Source of the DNA: Streptomyces sp. V3I7
GTDB lineage: Bacteria; Actinomycetota; Actinomycetes; Streptomycetales; Streptomycetaceae
Direction of reading: 5' to 3'
NCBI RefSeq assembly: GCF_030817495.1
Contig: NZ_JAUSZK010000001.1
Span: 1,963,001-2,027,000, forward strand
DNA: 64,000 bases
Under the pieces are notes generated by a model. That model was not told where the DNA came from, made no database searches, and was given only the letters and a program-made list of their open reading frames with translations. This document shows positions 36,846 to 46,249 of the stretch, in pieces. Position 1 is the first letter of the stretch, and each line of letters starts with the position of its first letter. The translations under genes were made by a program, and so were the position numbers.

Positions 36846-37673
36846 ATGTCGTTGAAGAGCCTGGCGCTGATCGAGAACTGGCCCGTGCCCACCGCCGCCG
36901 CGGGTGTCGTCCGAGCGGACGGCACGATCCTCGGGACCCACGGCCCGGCCGACCGGCGCTTCCCGCTGGCCTCGGTCACCAAGCCGCTCGCGGCGTACGC
37001 GGCGCTCGTCGCGTACGAGGAGGGCGCGATCGAGCTGGACGAGCCGGCCGGTCCGCCCGGCTCCACGGTCCGCCACCTCCTCGCCCACACCTCCGGCCTC
37101 GCCTTCGACGAGCACCGCACGATGGGCGCGCCCGGGGAGCGCCGCCTGTACTCCAACGCCGGTTTCGCGCAGCTCGGCGACCACATCGCCAAGGCGACGG
37201 AGATCCCCTTCGCCGAGTATCTGCGGCAGGCGGTGCTGGAGCCGCTCGGCATGACGTCGACGTCGCTGGAGGGCTCCCCGGCGAAGGACGGCGTCTCGAC
37301 CGTGGACGACCTGCTGCGATTCGCCGCCGAGGTCCAGGCCCCGCGCCTGCTGGACACCCGTACGGTCGCCGAGGCGATGACCGTCCAGTTCCCGGGCACG
37401 AAGGGCGTCCTGCCGGGCTACGGCCACCAGAACCCCAACGACTGGGGCCTGGGCTTCGAGATCCGCGACACCAAGTCCCCGCACTGGACGGGCAGTTCGT
37501 CCTCCCCACGCACGTTCGGGCACTTCGGTCAGTCGGGCACGTTCGTGTGGATCGACCCGGACGCGGGCGTGGCGGCGGTTGCCCTCACGGACCGCGCGTT
37601 CGGCCCCTGGGCGGTCGAGGCATGGCCGGCGTTCACGGACGCGGTACTGGCGGAGGTGCGGGGGCGGGACTGA
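36846..37673 (+). CDS. Beta-lactamase-fold serine hydrolase
   Basis: 275 residues. The nucleophile motif is LASVTKPLAAY (SxxK, Ser-Val-Thr-Lys, about residues 42-45). YSNAGFAQLGD gives the YxN motif, and FGHFGQSG the HxG-like third motif. Class C/EstB-type fold; likely an esterase or D-aminopeptidase rather than a true beta-lactamase. No signal peptide. Its 3' end overlaps the convergent kinase frame by 145 bp. Confidence 0.85.
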   Translation: MSLKSLALIENWPVPTAAAGVVRADGTILGTHGPADRRFPLASVTKPLAAYAALVAYEEGAIELDEPAGPPGSTVRHLLAHTSGLAFDEHRTMGAPGERRLYSNAGFAQLGDHIAKATEIPFAEYLRQAVLEPLGMTSTSLEGSPAKDGVSTVDDLLRFAAEVQAPRLLDTRTVAEAMTVQFPGTKGVLPGYGHQNPNDWGLGFEIRDTKSPHWTGSSSSPRTFGHFGQSGTFVWIDPDAGVAAVALTDRAFGPWAVEAWPAFTDAVLAEVRGRD

Positions 37674-38086
37674 GGACTCCAGCACTCGAACCACACGGTC
37701 TTCCCGCGCCCGCCCGGGCGCGGCGTCACACCCCAGCGGTCGGTCACCGCCTCGACGAGGAGCAGGCCGCGCCCACCGTCGGCGAGTGAGTCCCGCGGCG
37801 CCCGCACAGGCAGCAGCGAGCAGCCGTCCGCGACCTCCACCCTCACCCCACCGGGCATGAGCAGGAAGCAGGTGCGGCAGCGACGGCCTGGTACATGACG
37901 GACGACGTTGGCGACGAGCTCCGTCAGTGCCAGCTCGGCGGCGTCGGCGACTTCCAGGAGCCCCGAACTGGTGAGGTAGAGCCGCAGGAGGCGACGCAGG
38001 TGCCGCGCCGAGTGCTCGCCCAAGGCGAACTCGGCGCGGTATTCCGACTCGAAGTCCGTTGCGCGCGGACCAGTTACGTGATTCAC
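37529..38086 (-). CDS. RsbW-like ATP-binding regulatory kinase
   Basis: 185 residues. HATPase_c_2 domain with N box ALTELVANVVRHV (about 51-63), G1-like VADGCSLLP, and G2 DGGRGLLLVEAVTDRWG. These Streptomyces proteins resemble anti-sigma kinases but most are of unknown target. The conserved part ends at GKTVWFECWSP; the last ~47 residues read antisense through the hydrolase gene and are probably not ancestral. GTG start at 38086. Confidence 0.78.
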   Translation of the reverse strand: MNHVTGPRATDFESEYRAEFALGEHSARHLRRLLRLYLTSSGLLEVADAAELALTELVANVVRHVPGRRCRTCFLLMPGGVRVEVADGCSLLPVRAPRDSLADGGRGLLLVEAVTDRWGVTPRPGGRGKTVWFECWSPQSRPRTSASTASVNAGHASTAQGPNARSVRATAATPASGSIHTNVPD

Positions 38087-38277
38087 GTCACGAGACGGAG
38101 CACCCGAAACTGTTCGTCTACATCGGCGACCCCGACAGCTGGGACCTCTACATCCTGCGACGCCGCGACCAGGCCGTGGCCTCCGCCCCCTCGGAGCGGC
38201 GCGATGCCACAGCCGCCGGTTCCAGGCCCTCCTCCTTCACGCTTTACGCGCACGGCGCGGGACAGCCCCGACAGTGA
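38059..38277 (+). CDS. Possible small protein, unknown
   Basis: A 72-codon frame with strongly GC-rich third positions, including KLFVYIGDPDSWDLYIL and ending SFTLYAHGAGQPRQ. The only start is TTG at 38059, overlapping the kinase start antisense, and no ribosome site is seen. I do not recognise the family; it may be a chance frame or a fragment. Confidence 0.3.
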   Translation: MRADQLRDSRHETEHPKLFVYIGDPDSWDLYILRRRDQAVASAPSERRDATAAGSRPSSFTLYAHGAGQPRQ

Positions 38278-38397
38278 GCGGCCGGCCGGCAGCGCAGTGC
38301 GGAAGGGATCGGGTCATGGGCGATGGACGGTTTGAGAGCGGCTGGTACGTGGACTCCGGCCGCGCCCGACGTCACACGCGTCGAAGGGCGGTCCGGC

Positions 38398-39053
38398 TCA
38401 GCCCGCCCCCATCTCCCACACCAGCAGCTCCACCGGCGTCACCCCCACCGCCTCCAGCCCCTCCGCCCCCGTGATCCGCGCCGAGTCCCCCGGCCCGAGC
38501 GTCTCCTCCCCCAGCCGCACCTCGCCCCGTACGACATGGACGTACCCGTACGCCCCGTCCGGCACCGCCGTCCGCTCCCCCGCCCCCAGCCGCCGTACGT
38601 ACAGCATCGCGCCCGCCTCCGGAACCGCGTACGGCGTGGAGTCGGCGATGCCTCGGACGATCTCGTAGGACGGGTCGCCGCCAGGGGCGCGCGGGGCCAG
38701 CCACATCTGGACGAAGGCGAGAGGGACCGCGCCGTCGTTGCGCTCCACGTGCCGGACCCCCGCCGCGGCGCTCAGGCGCTGGACGTCGCCAGGGCGGACG
38801 GTCGTCTCGTGGCCGGTGGAGTCGCGGTGGGTCAGCTCGCCCTCGATGACCCACGTCACGATCTCGGTGTGGCTGTGCGGGTGCTCGTCGAAGCCGGCGC
38901 CGGGGGCGAGGCGCTCCTCGTTGCAGGCGAGGACCGCGCCGAAGCGGAGGTTCTCGGGGTCGTAGTGCGGGCCGAAGGAGAAGGCGTGGCGGGTCTCGAT
39001 CCCCGCCGCGGGGCTCCTCCCGGGTAGCGCCGCTCGGCGCGCCTGACGTCCAT
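38398..39053 (-). pseudogene. Pirin-family protein with a frameshift near its start
   Basis: About 214 residues of the pirin/cupin fold: GIETRHAFSFGPHYDPENLR (in part), HPHSHTEIVTWVIEGEL, and the C-terminal cupin half PDGAYGYVHVVRGEVRLGEE. Fe-binding His residues HPHSH are kept. The natural N terminus MDVRRAERRYPGG starts at the ATG at 39051-39053 but lies in a different frame: one base is missing after the GGAGG at about 39019-39023. No alternative start is in the pirin frame upstream. Either a real frameshift or a sequence error. Divergent from fasR. Confidence 0.75.
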
Positions 39054-39148
39054 CACGAGCACCACGGTAGCCATCACGAGCCCTGCCCAGGGCCCCTGTT
39101 CCGACCCGGCGGCGCGCACACCCGTCCGGATAAGGCAGGCTTGTCCCC

Positions 39149-40354
39149 GTGCCCGAACCCGAAACCCACAGGACAGAACACGCAGCGCACGAGGTCCACG
39201 CGCACTCCGCGACGCTGAAGCGGCTGGAGAAGTCGTCAGGCAGACTCGCCGCGCAGGCCATCGCGCGCATGGACGAGACCCTGTCGTGGTACCGGGCCAT
39301 GCCACCGGAGAACCGTTCCTGGATCGGGCTGGTGGCCCAGGCGGGCATCGCCGCCTTCACCGAGTGGTTCCGGCACCCGGAGACGCCGCAGGCGATCTCG
39401 ACGGACGTGTTCGGGACGGCGCCGCGCGAGCTGACGCGGGCGATCACCCTGCGGCAGACCGTGGAGATGGTGCGCACCACCATCGAGGTCATGGAGTCGG
39501 CCATCGACGAGGTGGCGGCCCCCGGCGACGAGTCCCTGCTGCGCGAGGCGCTGCTCGTCTACGCCCGGGAGATCGCGTTCGCCACCGCCCAGGTCTACGC
39601 CCAGGCCGCCGAGGCACGCGGTGCCTGGGACGCGCGGCTGGAGTCCCTGGTGGTCAACGCCGTGCTGAGCGGGGAGGCCGACGAGGGCGCCGTGAGCCGG
39701 GCGGCCGCGCTCGGCTGGAACTCGCCGGAGAACGTCAGCGTCATCCTCGGCACGGCCCCTGACGGGGACAGCGAGCTGACCGTCGAGGCCATCCGGCGGG
39801 CCGCCCGGCACGCCAAGCTCCAGGTGCTGACCGGGGTGCTCGGCGACCGGCTCGTCGTCATCGCGGGGGGCAGTGACCGTCCGCTGGCCGTGGCCAAGTC
39901 GCTGATCGGGCCGTTCGCGGCCGGACCGGTCGTCGCGGGTCCCGTCGTACCCGATCTGCAGGCTGCCACGCGCTCCGCGCAGGCTGCCGCGGCGGGGCTG
40001 AAGGCCTGTTCCGCCTGGCAGGACGCACCGCGTCCGGTGCTGGCGGACGACCTGCTGCCGGAGCGCGCCATCGCGGGCGATCCGAGCGCGCGCGAGCAGT
40101 TGGTGGAGGAGATCTACAGACCGCTGGAGGAGGCGGGTTCGGCGCTCCTGGAGACCCTCGCCGTCTATCTGGAGCAGGCGAGCAGTCTGGAGGGGGCGGC
40201 GCGGATGCTCTTCGTTCACCCGAACACCGTGCGCTACCGGCTCCGACGTGTGACAGATGTCACGGGCTGGTCACCGTCCGATGTACGATCCGCGTTCACG
40301 TTGCGGATCGCGCTGATCCTGGGACGTCTGGCCGATGGGGATGCTCAGGCCTGA
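39149..40354 (+). CDS. fasR: FasR, activator of fatty acid synthase genes
   Basis: 401 residues. A long N-terminal regulatory region (about 1-220) and GGDEF-like/PucR central part end in a C-terminal HTH_30 domain: LAVYLEQASSLEGAARMLF then VHPNTVRYRLRRVTDVTGW (about 335-378). The position directly upstream of fabD and similarity to the S. coelicolor activator of the fab operon support fasR. In that species it senses acyl-CoA and drives fabD-fabH-acpP-fabF transcription. GTG start. 89 bp separate it from fabD. Confidence 0.88.
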   Translation: MPEPETHRTEHAAHEVHAHSATLKRLEKSSGRLAAQAIARMDETLSWYRAMPPENRSWIGLVAQAGIAAFTEWFRHPETPQAISTDVFGTAPRELTRAITLRQTVEMVRTTIEVMESAIDEVAAPGDESLLREALLVYAREIAFATAQVYAQAAEARGAWDARLESLVVNAVLSGEADEGAVSRAAALGWNSPENVSVILGTAPDGDSELTVEAIRRAARHAKLQVLTGVLGDRLVVIAGGSDRPLAVAKSLIGPFAAGPVVAGPVVPDLQAATRSAQAAAAGLKACSAWQDAPRPVLADDLLPERAIAGDPSAREQLVEEIYRPLEEAGSALLETLAVYLEQASSLEGAARMLFVHPNTVRYRLRRVTDVTGWSPSDVRSAFTLRIALILGRLADGDAQA

Positions 40355-40357
40355 GCT

Positions 40358-40376
40358 TTTGTCGAGGGCCCACAAA
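40358..40376 (+). promoter_or_regulatory. Candidate FasR operator
   Basis: TTTGT-CGAGGGCCC-ACAAA is an inverted repeat with 5-bp arms and 9-bp spacing, four bases past the fasR stop and 68 bp before fabD. It is the only clear dyad here, so it is a plausible FasR site; binding is not shown. Confidence 0.4.
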
Positions 40377-40443
40377 TCCCCCTCGTGTTCTTCGTCCCTG
40401 TCCCCACGGGCGGCCGTGGCCGTCCCCAAGAGAGAGTGTGAGA

Positions 40444-41355
40444 GTGCTCGTACTCGTCGCTCCCGGCCAGGGCGCTCAGACGCCCGGCTTCCTGACCCCC
40501 TGGCTCGAACTCCCCGGTGCCGCCGACCGCGTCGCCGCCTGGTCGGACGCCATCGGACTGGACCTGGTCCACTACGGCACCCAGGCCGACGCGGACGCCA
40601 TCCGTGACACCGCGGTGGCCCAGCCGCTGCTCGTCGCCGCCGGAATCCTGTCCGCCGCGGCACTTGGTGACGTGACGCCCGGTGCCGTCGCAGGCCACAG
40701 CGTGGGCGAGATCACCGCCGCCGCGATCACCGGGGTGCTCGACGACGCCGCCGCCCTGAGTCTCGTACGGCGGCGCGGCCTGGCCATGGCAGACGCCGCC
40801 GCGATCACCGAGACCGGAATGTCGGCGCTGCTCGGCGGCGACCCCGAGGTCTCGGTCAAGCACCTGGAGAAGCTCGGGCTGACCCCGGCGAACATCAACG
40901 GCGCCGGCCAGATCGTCGCCGCGGGCACGCTGAAGCAGCTCGCCACGCTGGCCGAGGACAAGCCCGAGGGCGTCCGCAAGGTCGTCCCGCTGAAGGTCGC
41001 CGGCGCCTTCCACACGCATCACATGGCCCCCGCGGTCGAGACCCTGGCCCAGGCGGCCGCCGGTCTCGCGCCCGCGGACCCGAAGGTTCCGTACGTCTCC
41101 AACAAGGACGGCCGTGCCGTGGCCACCGGCGCCGAGGTGCTTCAGCGCCTGGTCGGCCAGGTCGCCAACCCGGTCCGCTGGGACCTGTGCATGGAGACCT
41201 TCAAGGAGCTCGGCGTCACCGCGCTCATCGAGGTGTGCCCCGGCGGCACGCTGACCGGCCTGGCCAAGCGTGCCCTGCCGGGCGTCACGACGCTGGCCCT
41301 GAAGACCCCCGACGACCTCGACGCGGCCCGCGCGCTCGCCGCCGAGCACGCCTGA
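40444..41355 (+). CDS. fabD: Malonyl-CoA:ACP transacylase
   Basis: 303 residues. Acyltransferase motifs: PGQGAQTPG at the start, the nucleophile elbow AGHSVGEITAAAI with Ser, and GAFHTHHMAP with catalytic His. It loads malonyl from CoA to ACP in the type II system. First gene of the fab operon. I chose the GTG at 40444 with GAGAG seven bases upstream; a GTG at 40438 is too close to that site. Confidence 0.95.
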   Translation: MLVLVAPGQGAQTPGFLTPWLELPGAADRVAAWSDAIGLDLVHYGTQADADAIRDTAVAQPLLVAAGILSAAALGDVTPGAVAGHSVGEITAAAITGVLDDAAALSLVRRRGLAMADAAAITETGMSALLGGDPEVSVKHLEKLGLTPANINGAGQIVAAGTLKQLATLAEDKPEGVRKVVPLKVAGAFHTHHMAPAVETLAQAAAGLAPADPKVPYVSNKDGRAVATGAEVLQRLVGQVANPVRWDLCMETFKELGVTALIEVCPGGTLTGLAKRALPGVTTLALKTPDDLDAARALAAEHA

Positions 41356-41382
41356 CGCTTTCAGCCTTAAGGAGCCGACCGA

Positions 41383-42450
41383 ATGTCGAAGATCAAGCCC
41401 AGCAAGGGCGCCCCGTATGCCCGCATCCTCGGGGTGGGCGGCTACCGCCCGACCCGTGTGGTGCCCAACGAGGTGATCCTCGAGAAGATCGACTCGTCCG
41501 ACGAGTGGATCCGGTCGCGTTCCGGCATCGAGACCCGTCACTGGGCGGGCCCTGAGGAGACCGTCGCCGCGATGTCGGTGGAGGCCGCCGGCAAGGCGAT
41601 CGCCGACGCGGGCATCGACCCCGAGCAGATCGGCGCCGTGGTCGTCTCGACCGTCTCGCACTTCGCCCAGACCCCGGCCATCGCCACCTCGATCGCCGAC
41701 CAGCTCGGCACCGACAAGGCCGCCGCCTTCGACATCTCGGCGGGCTGTGCGGGCTTCGGCTACGGCCTCACGCTGGCCAAGGGCATGGTGGTGGAAGGTT
41801 CCGCCGAGTACGTGCTCGTCATCGGCGTGGAGCGGCTGAGCGACCTGACCGACCTGGAGGACCGCGCGACGGCCTTCCTCTTCGGCGACGGCGCGGGCGC
41901 GGTCGTGGTCGGCCCGTCCCAGGAGCCGCACATCGGCCCGACCGTCTGGGGCTCGGAGGGCGACAAGTCCGAGACCATCAAGCAGACCGTGTCGTGGGAC
42001 CGCTTCCTCCCCCACTCTCGGCTTCGCTCGAGCGGGGGGACCCCCACCGGCGACGTCTCCGAGCTGCCCCTCGACAGCGAGGGCAACGTCAAGTTCCCCG
42101 CGATCACCCAGGAAGGCCAGGCGGTGTTCCGCTGGGCCGTGTTCGAGATGGCGAAGGTCGCCAAGGAGGCGCTGGACGCCGCCGGCCTCACCGCGGACGA
42201 CCTGGACGTCTTCATCCCGCACCAGGCGAATGTGCGCATCATCGACTCGATGGTGAAGACTCTCAAGCTGCCGGAGCACGTCACGGTCGCCCGTGACATC
42301 CGCACCACCGGCAACACCTCGGCCGCCTCGATCCCGCTCGCGATGGAGCGGCTCCTGGCGACCGGGGAGGCGAAGAGCGGCGACACCGCGCTCGTCATCG
42401 GATTCGGGGCGGGTCTCGTGTACGCCGCCACGGTCGTTACCCTCCCCTAG
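41383..42450 (+). CDS. fabH: 3-oxoacyl-ACP synthase III, carrying an in-frame repeat insertion
   Basis: 355 residues, about 12 longer than the family norm I remember. The catalytic triad is clear: Cys in ISAGCAGFGYG, His in IPHQANVRI and Asn in TTGNTSAAS. It condenses acetyl- or branched acyl-CoA with malonyl-ACP to begin chains. The segment FLPHSRLRSSGGTPT (bases 42006-42050) matches none of the fold and is encoded by a GC-rich palindromic repeat. It lies in a surface loop before GDVSELPLDSEG. Preceded by AAGGAG; 27 bp after fabD. Confidence 0.95.
   Translation: MSKIKPSKGAPYARILGVGGYRPTRVVPNEVILEKIDSSDEWIRSRSGIETRHWAGPEETVAAMSVEAAGKAIADAGIDPEQIGAVVVSTVSHFAQTPAIATSIADQLGTDKAAAFDISAGCAGFGYGLTLAKGMVVEGSAEYVLVIGVERLSDLTDLEDRATAFLFGDGAGAVVVGPSQEPHIGPTVWGSEGDKSETIKQTVSWDRFLPHSRLRSSGGTPTGDVSELPLDSEGNVKFPAITQEGQAVFRWAVFEMAKVAKEALDAAGLTADDLDVFIPHQANVRIIDSMVKTLKLPEHVTVARDIRTTGNTSAASIPLAMERLLATGEAKSGDTALVIGFGAGLVYAATVVTLP
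42008..42047 (+). repeat. GC-rich palindromic repeat, copy 2, inside fabH
   Basis: The segment TCCCCCACTCTCGGCTTCGC then TCGAGCGGGGGGACCCCCAC has inverted-repeat arms (CTCTCGGCTTCGCTCGAG, CCCCC/GGGGG). It is in frame with fabH and shares its core with the copy after fabF. Confidence 0.8.
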
Positions 42451-42547
42451 GCACTCCGTGCCGGATCATGCGATTCGGTACGGGAGCCGCACCACCTGCC
42501 GCCGCCGCGGCAGGCGTCACACCGGAAACTACGAAGGAGCGCCTGAC

Positions 42548-42796
42548 ATGGCCGCCACCCAGGAAGAGATCGTCGCCGGTCTCGCCGACATCGTGAACGA
42601 GATCGCCGGCATCCCGGTTGAGGACGTCCAGCTGGACAAGTCCTTCACCGACGACCTGGACGTCGACTCGCTGTCCATGGTCGAGGTCGTCGTCGCCGCC
42701 GAGGAGCGCTTCGACGTCAAGATCCCCGACGAGGACGTCAAGAACCTCAAGACCGTCGGCGACGCGACCGACTACATCCTCAAGCACCAGGGCTGA
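42548..42796 (+). CDS. acpP: Acyl carrier protein
   Basis: 82 residues, acidic. Phosphopantetheine Ser in DLDVDSLSMVE (about residue 41). FTDDLDVDSL and KIPDEDVKNLKTVGDATDYI are classical ACP helices. It carries growing acyl chains between fabD, fabH and fabF products. AAGGAGCGCC precedes the ATG. The middle gene of the operon; usually expressed at a very high level. Confidence 0.96.
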   Translation: MAATQEEIVAGLADIVNEIAGIPVEDVQLDKSFTDDLDVDSLSMVEVVVAAEERFDVKIPDEDVKNLKTVGDATDYILKHQG

Positions 42797-42881
42797 GTCA
42801 CCCCTCAGTCCCGAGGCTGCACAGCCCCGCCACCCGGCGGTGGCGCCGCTGAATCCCGCATCCGTTGGAGAAAGAATTCCC

Positions 42882-44153
<1,272 letters not shown>

Positions 44154-44173
44154 ATTCGGCCGTAGCTGCACTG

Positions 44174-44229
44174 AACGGCGTTGGCCCGAGCCCTTGGAGG
44201 GGTTCGGGCCAACGCCGTTCGTCGTCTCT
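44174..44229 (+). terminator. fab operon terminator
   Basis: AACGGCGTTGGCCCGA (44174-44189) and its exact complement (44214-44229) give a 16-bp perfect stem with a 24-base loop, 21 bp after the fabF stop. Confidence 0.9.
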
Positions 44230-44263
44230 TGTGCGCCGGGCGCGGGCCGCCTTGGGCTGGTCG

Positions 44264-44312
44264 CTCCCCCAAGCTCTCGACTCCGTTCGAGCAGGGAGGC
44301 ACCCCCATCGCG
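44264..44312 (+). repeat. GC-rich palindromic repeat, copy 3
   Basis: TCGCTCCCCCAAGCTCTCGA then CTCCGTTCGAGCAGGGAGGC and ACCCCCA is the same element as in fabH (TCCCCCA..CTCTCG..TTCG..TCGAGC..CCCCCA), between fabF terminator and the DUF3145 gene. Confidence 0.75.
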
Positions 44313-44355
44313 GCGGAGCCGCATATCGATACAGCCCAGCGCCCCTTCAGGTCGG

Positions 44356-44850
44356 CTACACCACCTGGTGCAGCCAGCGCACCGGTGCGCCCTCTCCCGC
44401 GTAGCGGAACGGCTCCAGTTCGTCGTCCCACGGCTTGCCGAGGAGCTTGGACAGCTCGGCCTCCAGGTCGCTCTCCCCGCGCCGGCTGCGCAGCAGGGCC
44501 GCCCGGAGCCGGTCCTCGGGGATGAGGATGTCGCCGTGGATGCCGGTGACGGCGTGGAAGATGCCCAGCTCGGGGGTGCAGCTGTAGCGCTCGCCCTCGG
44601 CGTTGTTCGAGGGCTCGGAGGTCACCTCGAAGCGCAGCAGGTGCCAGCCGCGCAGGGCCGAGGCGAGCTTGGAGGCGGTGCCGGCCTCGCCCTGCCAGGA
44701 GAACTCCGAGCGCCAGGTGCCGGGGGCGGCGGGCTGCCGGATCCAGTCGAGGCCGACGCGTGTGCCGAGCACTCCGGCGACGGCCCACTCGACGTGCGGG
44801 CACAGCGCGCGCGGCGCGGAGTGCACGTACAGGACTCCACGTGTCGTCAC
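44356..44850 (-). CDS. DUF3145 protein
   Basis: 164 residues. TRGVLYVHSAPRALCPHVEWAV (in part) and WRSEFSWQGEAGTASKLASAL are DUF3145 signatures; Function unknown and confined to actinobacteria. Convergent with the fab operon, as I recall also in S. coelicolor. GTG start with a GGAGGTCCCG region upstream (CGGGACCTCC on the plus strand). Confidence 0.85.
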   Translation of the reverse strand: MTTRGVLYVHSAPRALCPHVEWAVAGVLGTRVGLDWIRQPAAPGTWRSEFSWQGEAGTASKLASALRGWHLLRFEVTSEPSNNAEGERYSCTPELGIFHAVTGIHGDILIPEDRLRAALLRSRRGESDLEAELSKLLGKPWDDELEPFRYAGEGAPVRWLHQVV

Positions 44851-45096
44851 CGGGACCTCCGTGCTGAGCGGGACATGGTGCGGTCTGACCGGCGGCCTGG
44901 CACGACGGCCGCGTTGATGGCGAGGCTACCGTGCGGCGACGACGCGAGTGTGACGTACGGTCGGTCCCGTCGACAGGAAACGCCGCCATTCACCCGGGGG
45001 GACGCTTGTACGGGTGTGAGCCGCGGCATCCGGGCCACCGGGGAGACTCTGACGCGTTGTCATGGGTGCAGGGAACAGCGACCGCGGGACAAGGGG

Positions 45097-46002
45097 ATGG
45101 ACCAGGGGATGCGAAACCGACGCCGGCGTACCCGGTCCGCACTCGCCGTCCTGTTGACGGCGACTCTGGGCCTCACCGGCTGCGACGCCCTCGGTGGCGG
45201 CTCCCCCCGGCCCTCCGCCAGCCGGACGCACTCGCCCGACGTGTGGAACCGCAGTCCGTCCTCCATCGCCGCTGTCGGCGACTCCATCACGCGCGGCTTC
45301 GATGCGTGCACGGTGCTGTCGGACTGCCCCGAGGCGTCGTGGGCGACCGGTACCAGTGCCCGGGTGGACAGTCTGGCGGTACGGCTGCTGGGCCGGGCGA
45401 AGGCGGCCGAGCGCAGCTGGAACTACGCGGTGACGGGCGCCCGGATGGCCGACCTGCCCGGCCAGATCGCCCAGGCCGCCACGCGGCGGCCCCAGTTGGT
45501 GACGGTGATGGTGGGCGCGAACGACGCCTGCCGGGCCACGGCCTCGGCGATGACCCCGGTGGCCGACTTCCGCACCGGGTTCGAGGAGGCGCTGCGCACC
45601 CTGCACCGGACCCTGCCGCGGACGCAGGTGTACGTGGCGAGCGTGCCGAACCTTAAGCGGCTGTGGTCGCAGGGGCGGACCAGTCCGCTGGGCCGGCAGG
45701 TGTGGAAGCTGGGCATCTGCCCCTCGATGCTGAGCGAGCCCGACGCGCTGGACACGGCGGCCACGCTGCGCCGGGAGTCGGTGCAGCAGCGTGTGCAGGC
45801 GTACAACAAGGTGCTGGAGGAGGTCTGCGCGAGGGACCGGCGGTGCCGCTTCGACGGGGGCGCGGTCTTCGACTTCGACTTCGGGGCCGGGCAGTTGAGC
45901 CAGTGGGACTGGTTCCATCCGAGCGTGGACGGCCAGGCGCGGCTCGCGGCGATCGCCTACCGGGCCGTCACCGCCGAGGACCGCGCGGAGGCGGCCGGCT
46001 GA
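45097..46002 (+). CDS. SGNH/GDSL-family lipoprotein hydrolase
   Basis: 301 residues. The N terminus MRNRRRRTRSALAVLLTATL with lipobox LTGC (near residue 28) marks a lipoprotein. SGNH block I is AAVGDSITRGFDA, block III VMVGANDACRATA, and block V WDWFHPSVDGQARL with the Asp/His pair. It probably cleaves lipid or sugar esters on the outer face. Start at ATG 45097; an in-frame ATG four codons on is possible. The end GCGGCCGGCTGA is duplicated 14 bp on. Followed by a strong terminator. Confidence 0.85.
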   Translation: MDQGMRNRRRRTRSALAVLLTATLGLTGCDALGGGSPRPSASRTHSPDVWNRSPSSIAAVGDSITRGFDACTVLSDCPEASWATGTSARVDSLAVRLLGRAKAAERSWNYAVTGARMADLPGQIAQAATRRPQLVTVMVGANDACRATASAMTPVADFRTGFEEALRTLHRTLPRTQVYVASVPNLKRLWSQGRTSPLGRQVWKLGICPSMLSEPDALDTAATLRRESVQQRVQAYNKVLEEVCARDRRCRFDGGAVFDFDFGAGQLSQWDWFHPSVDGQARLAAIAYRAVTAEDRAEAAG

Positions 46003-46033
46003 AAGCGGCCGGCTGGGGAGGCCGACTGGAGCG

Positions 46034-46067
46034 GCCCCGGCCCGGGTGTCAGGTCCCGGGCCGGGGC
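46034..46067 (+). terminator. Terminator after SGNH gene
   Basis: GCCCCGGCCCGGG (46034-46046) pairs with CCCGGGCCGGGGC (46055-46067), a 13-bp stem with an 8-base loop, 32 bp after the stop. Confidence 0.8.
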
Positions 46068-46249
46068 AGTTCGCGACGGGAGGCTTGTCCCGGCTCAAGA
46101 CGTTAACCGTGGCCGGGCGCTCGGCGGCCGCCGGGGGATCGGCGGGCGGTGATCTCGTACGAACCCTTCACAATCGGCGCCGTCACGCGATACTTCCGCC
46201 GTCCGGTACCACTTGCCCCCGCACGTCGACGAAAAGGGTGTGAAACGCC

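Noticed and set aside
36846-37673. Antibiotic-resistance beta-lactamase
   Set aside because: No signal peptide and class C/EstB-like motifs with a weak third motif; esterase-type hydrolase is more likely.
38398-39504. Single 368-codon pirin frame with a start at 39504
   Set aside because: The first ~150 codons are antisense to fasR; the true pirin N terminus is in another frame.
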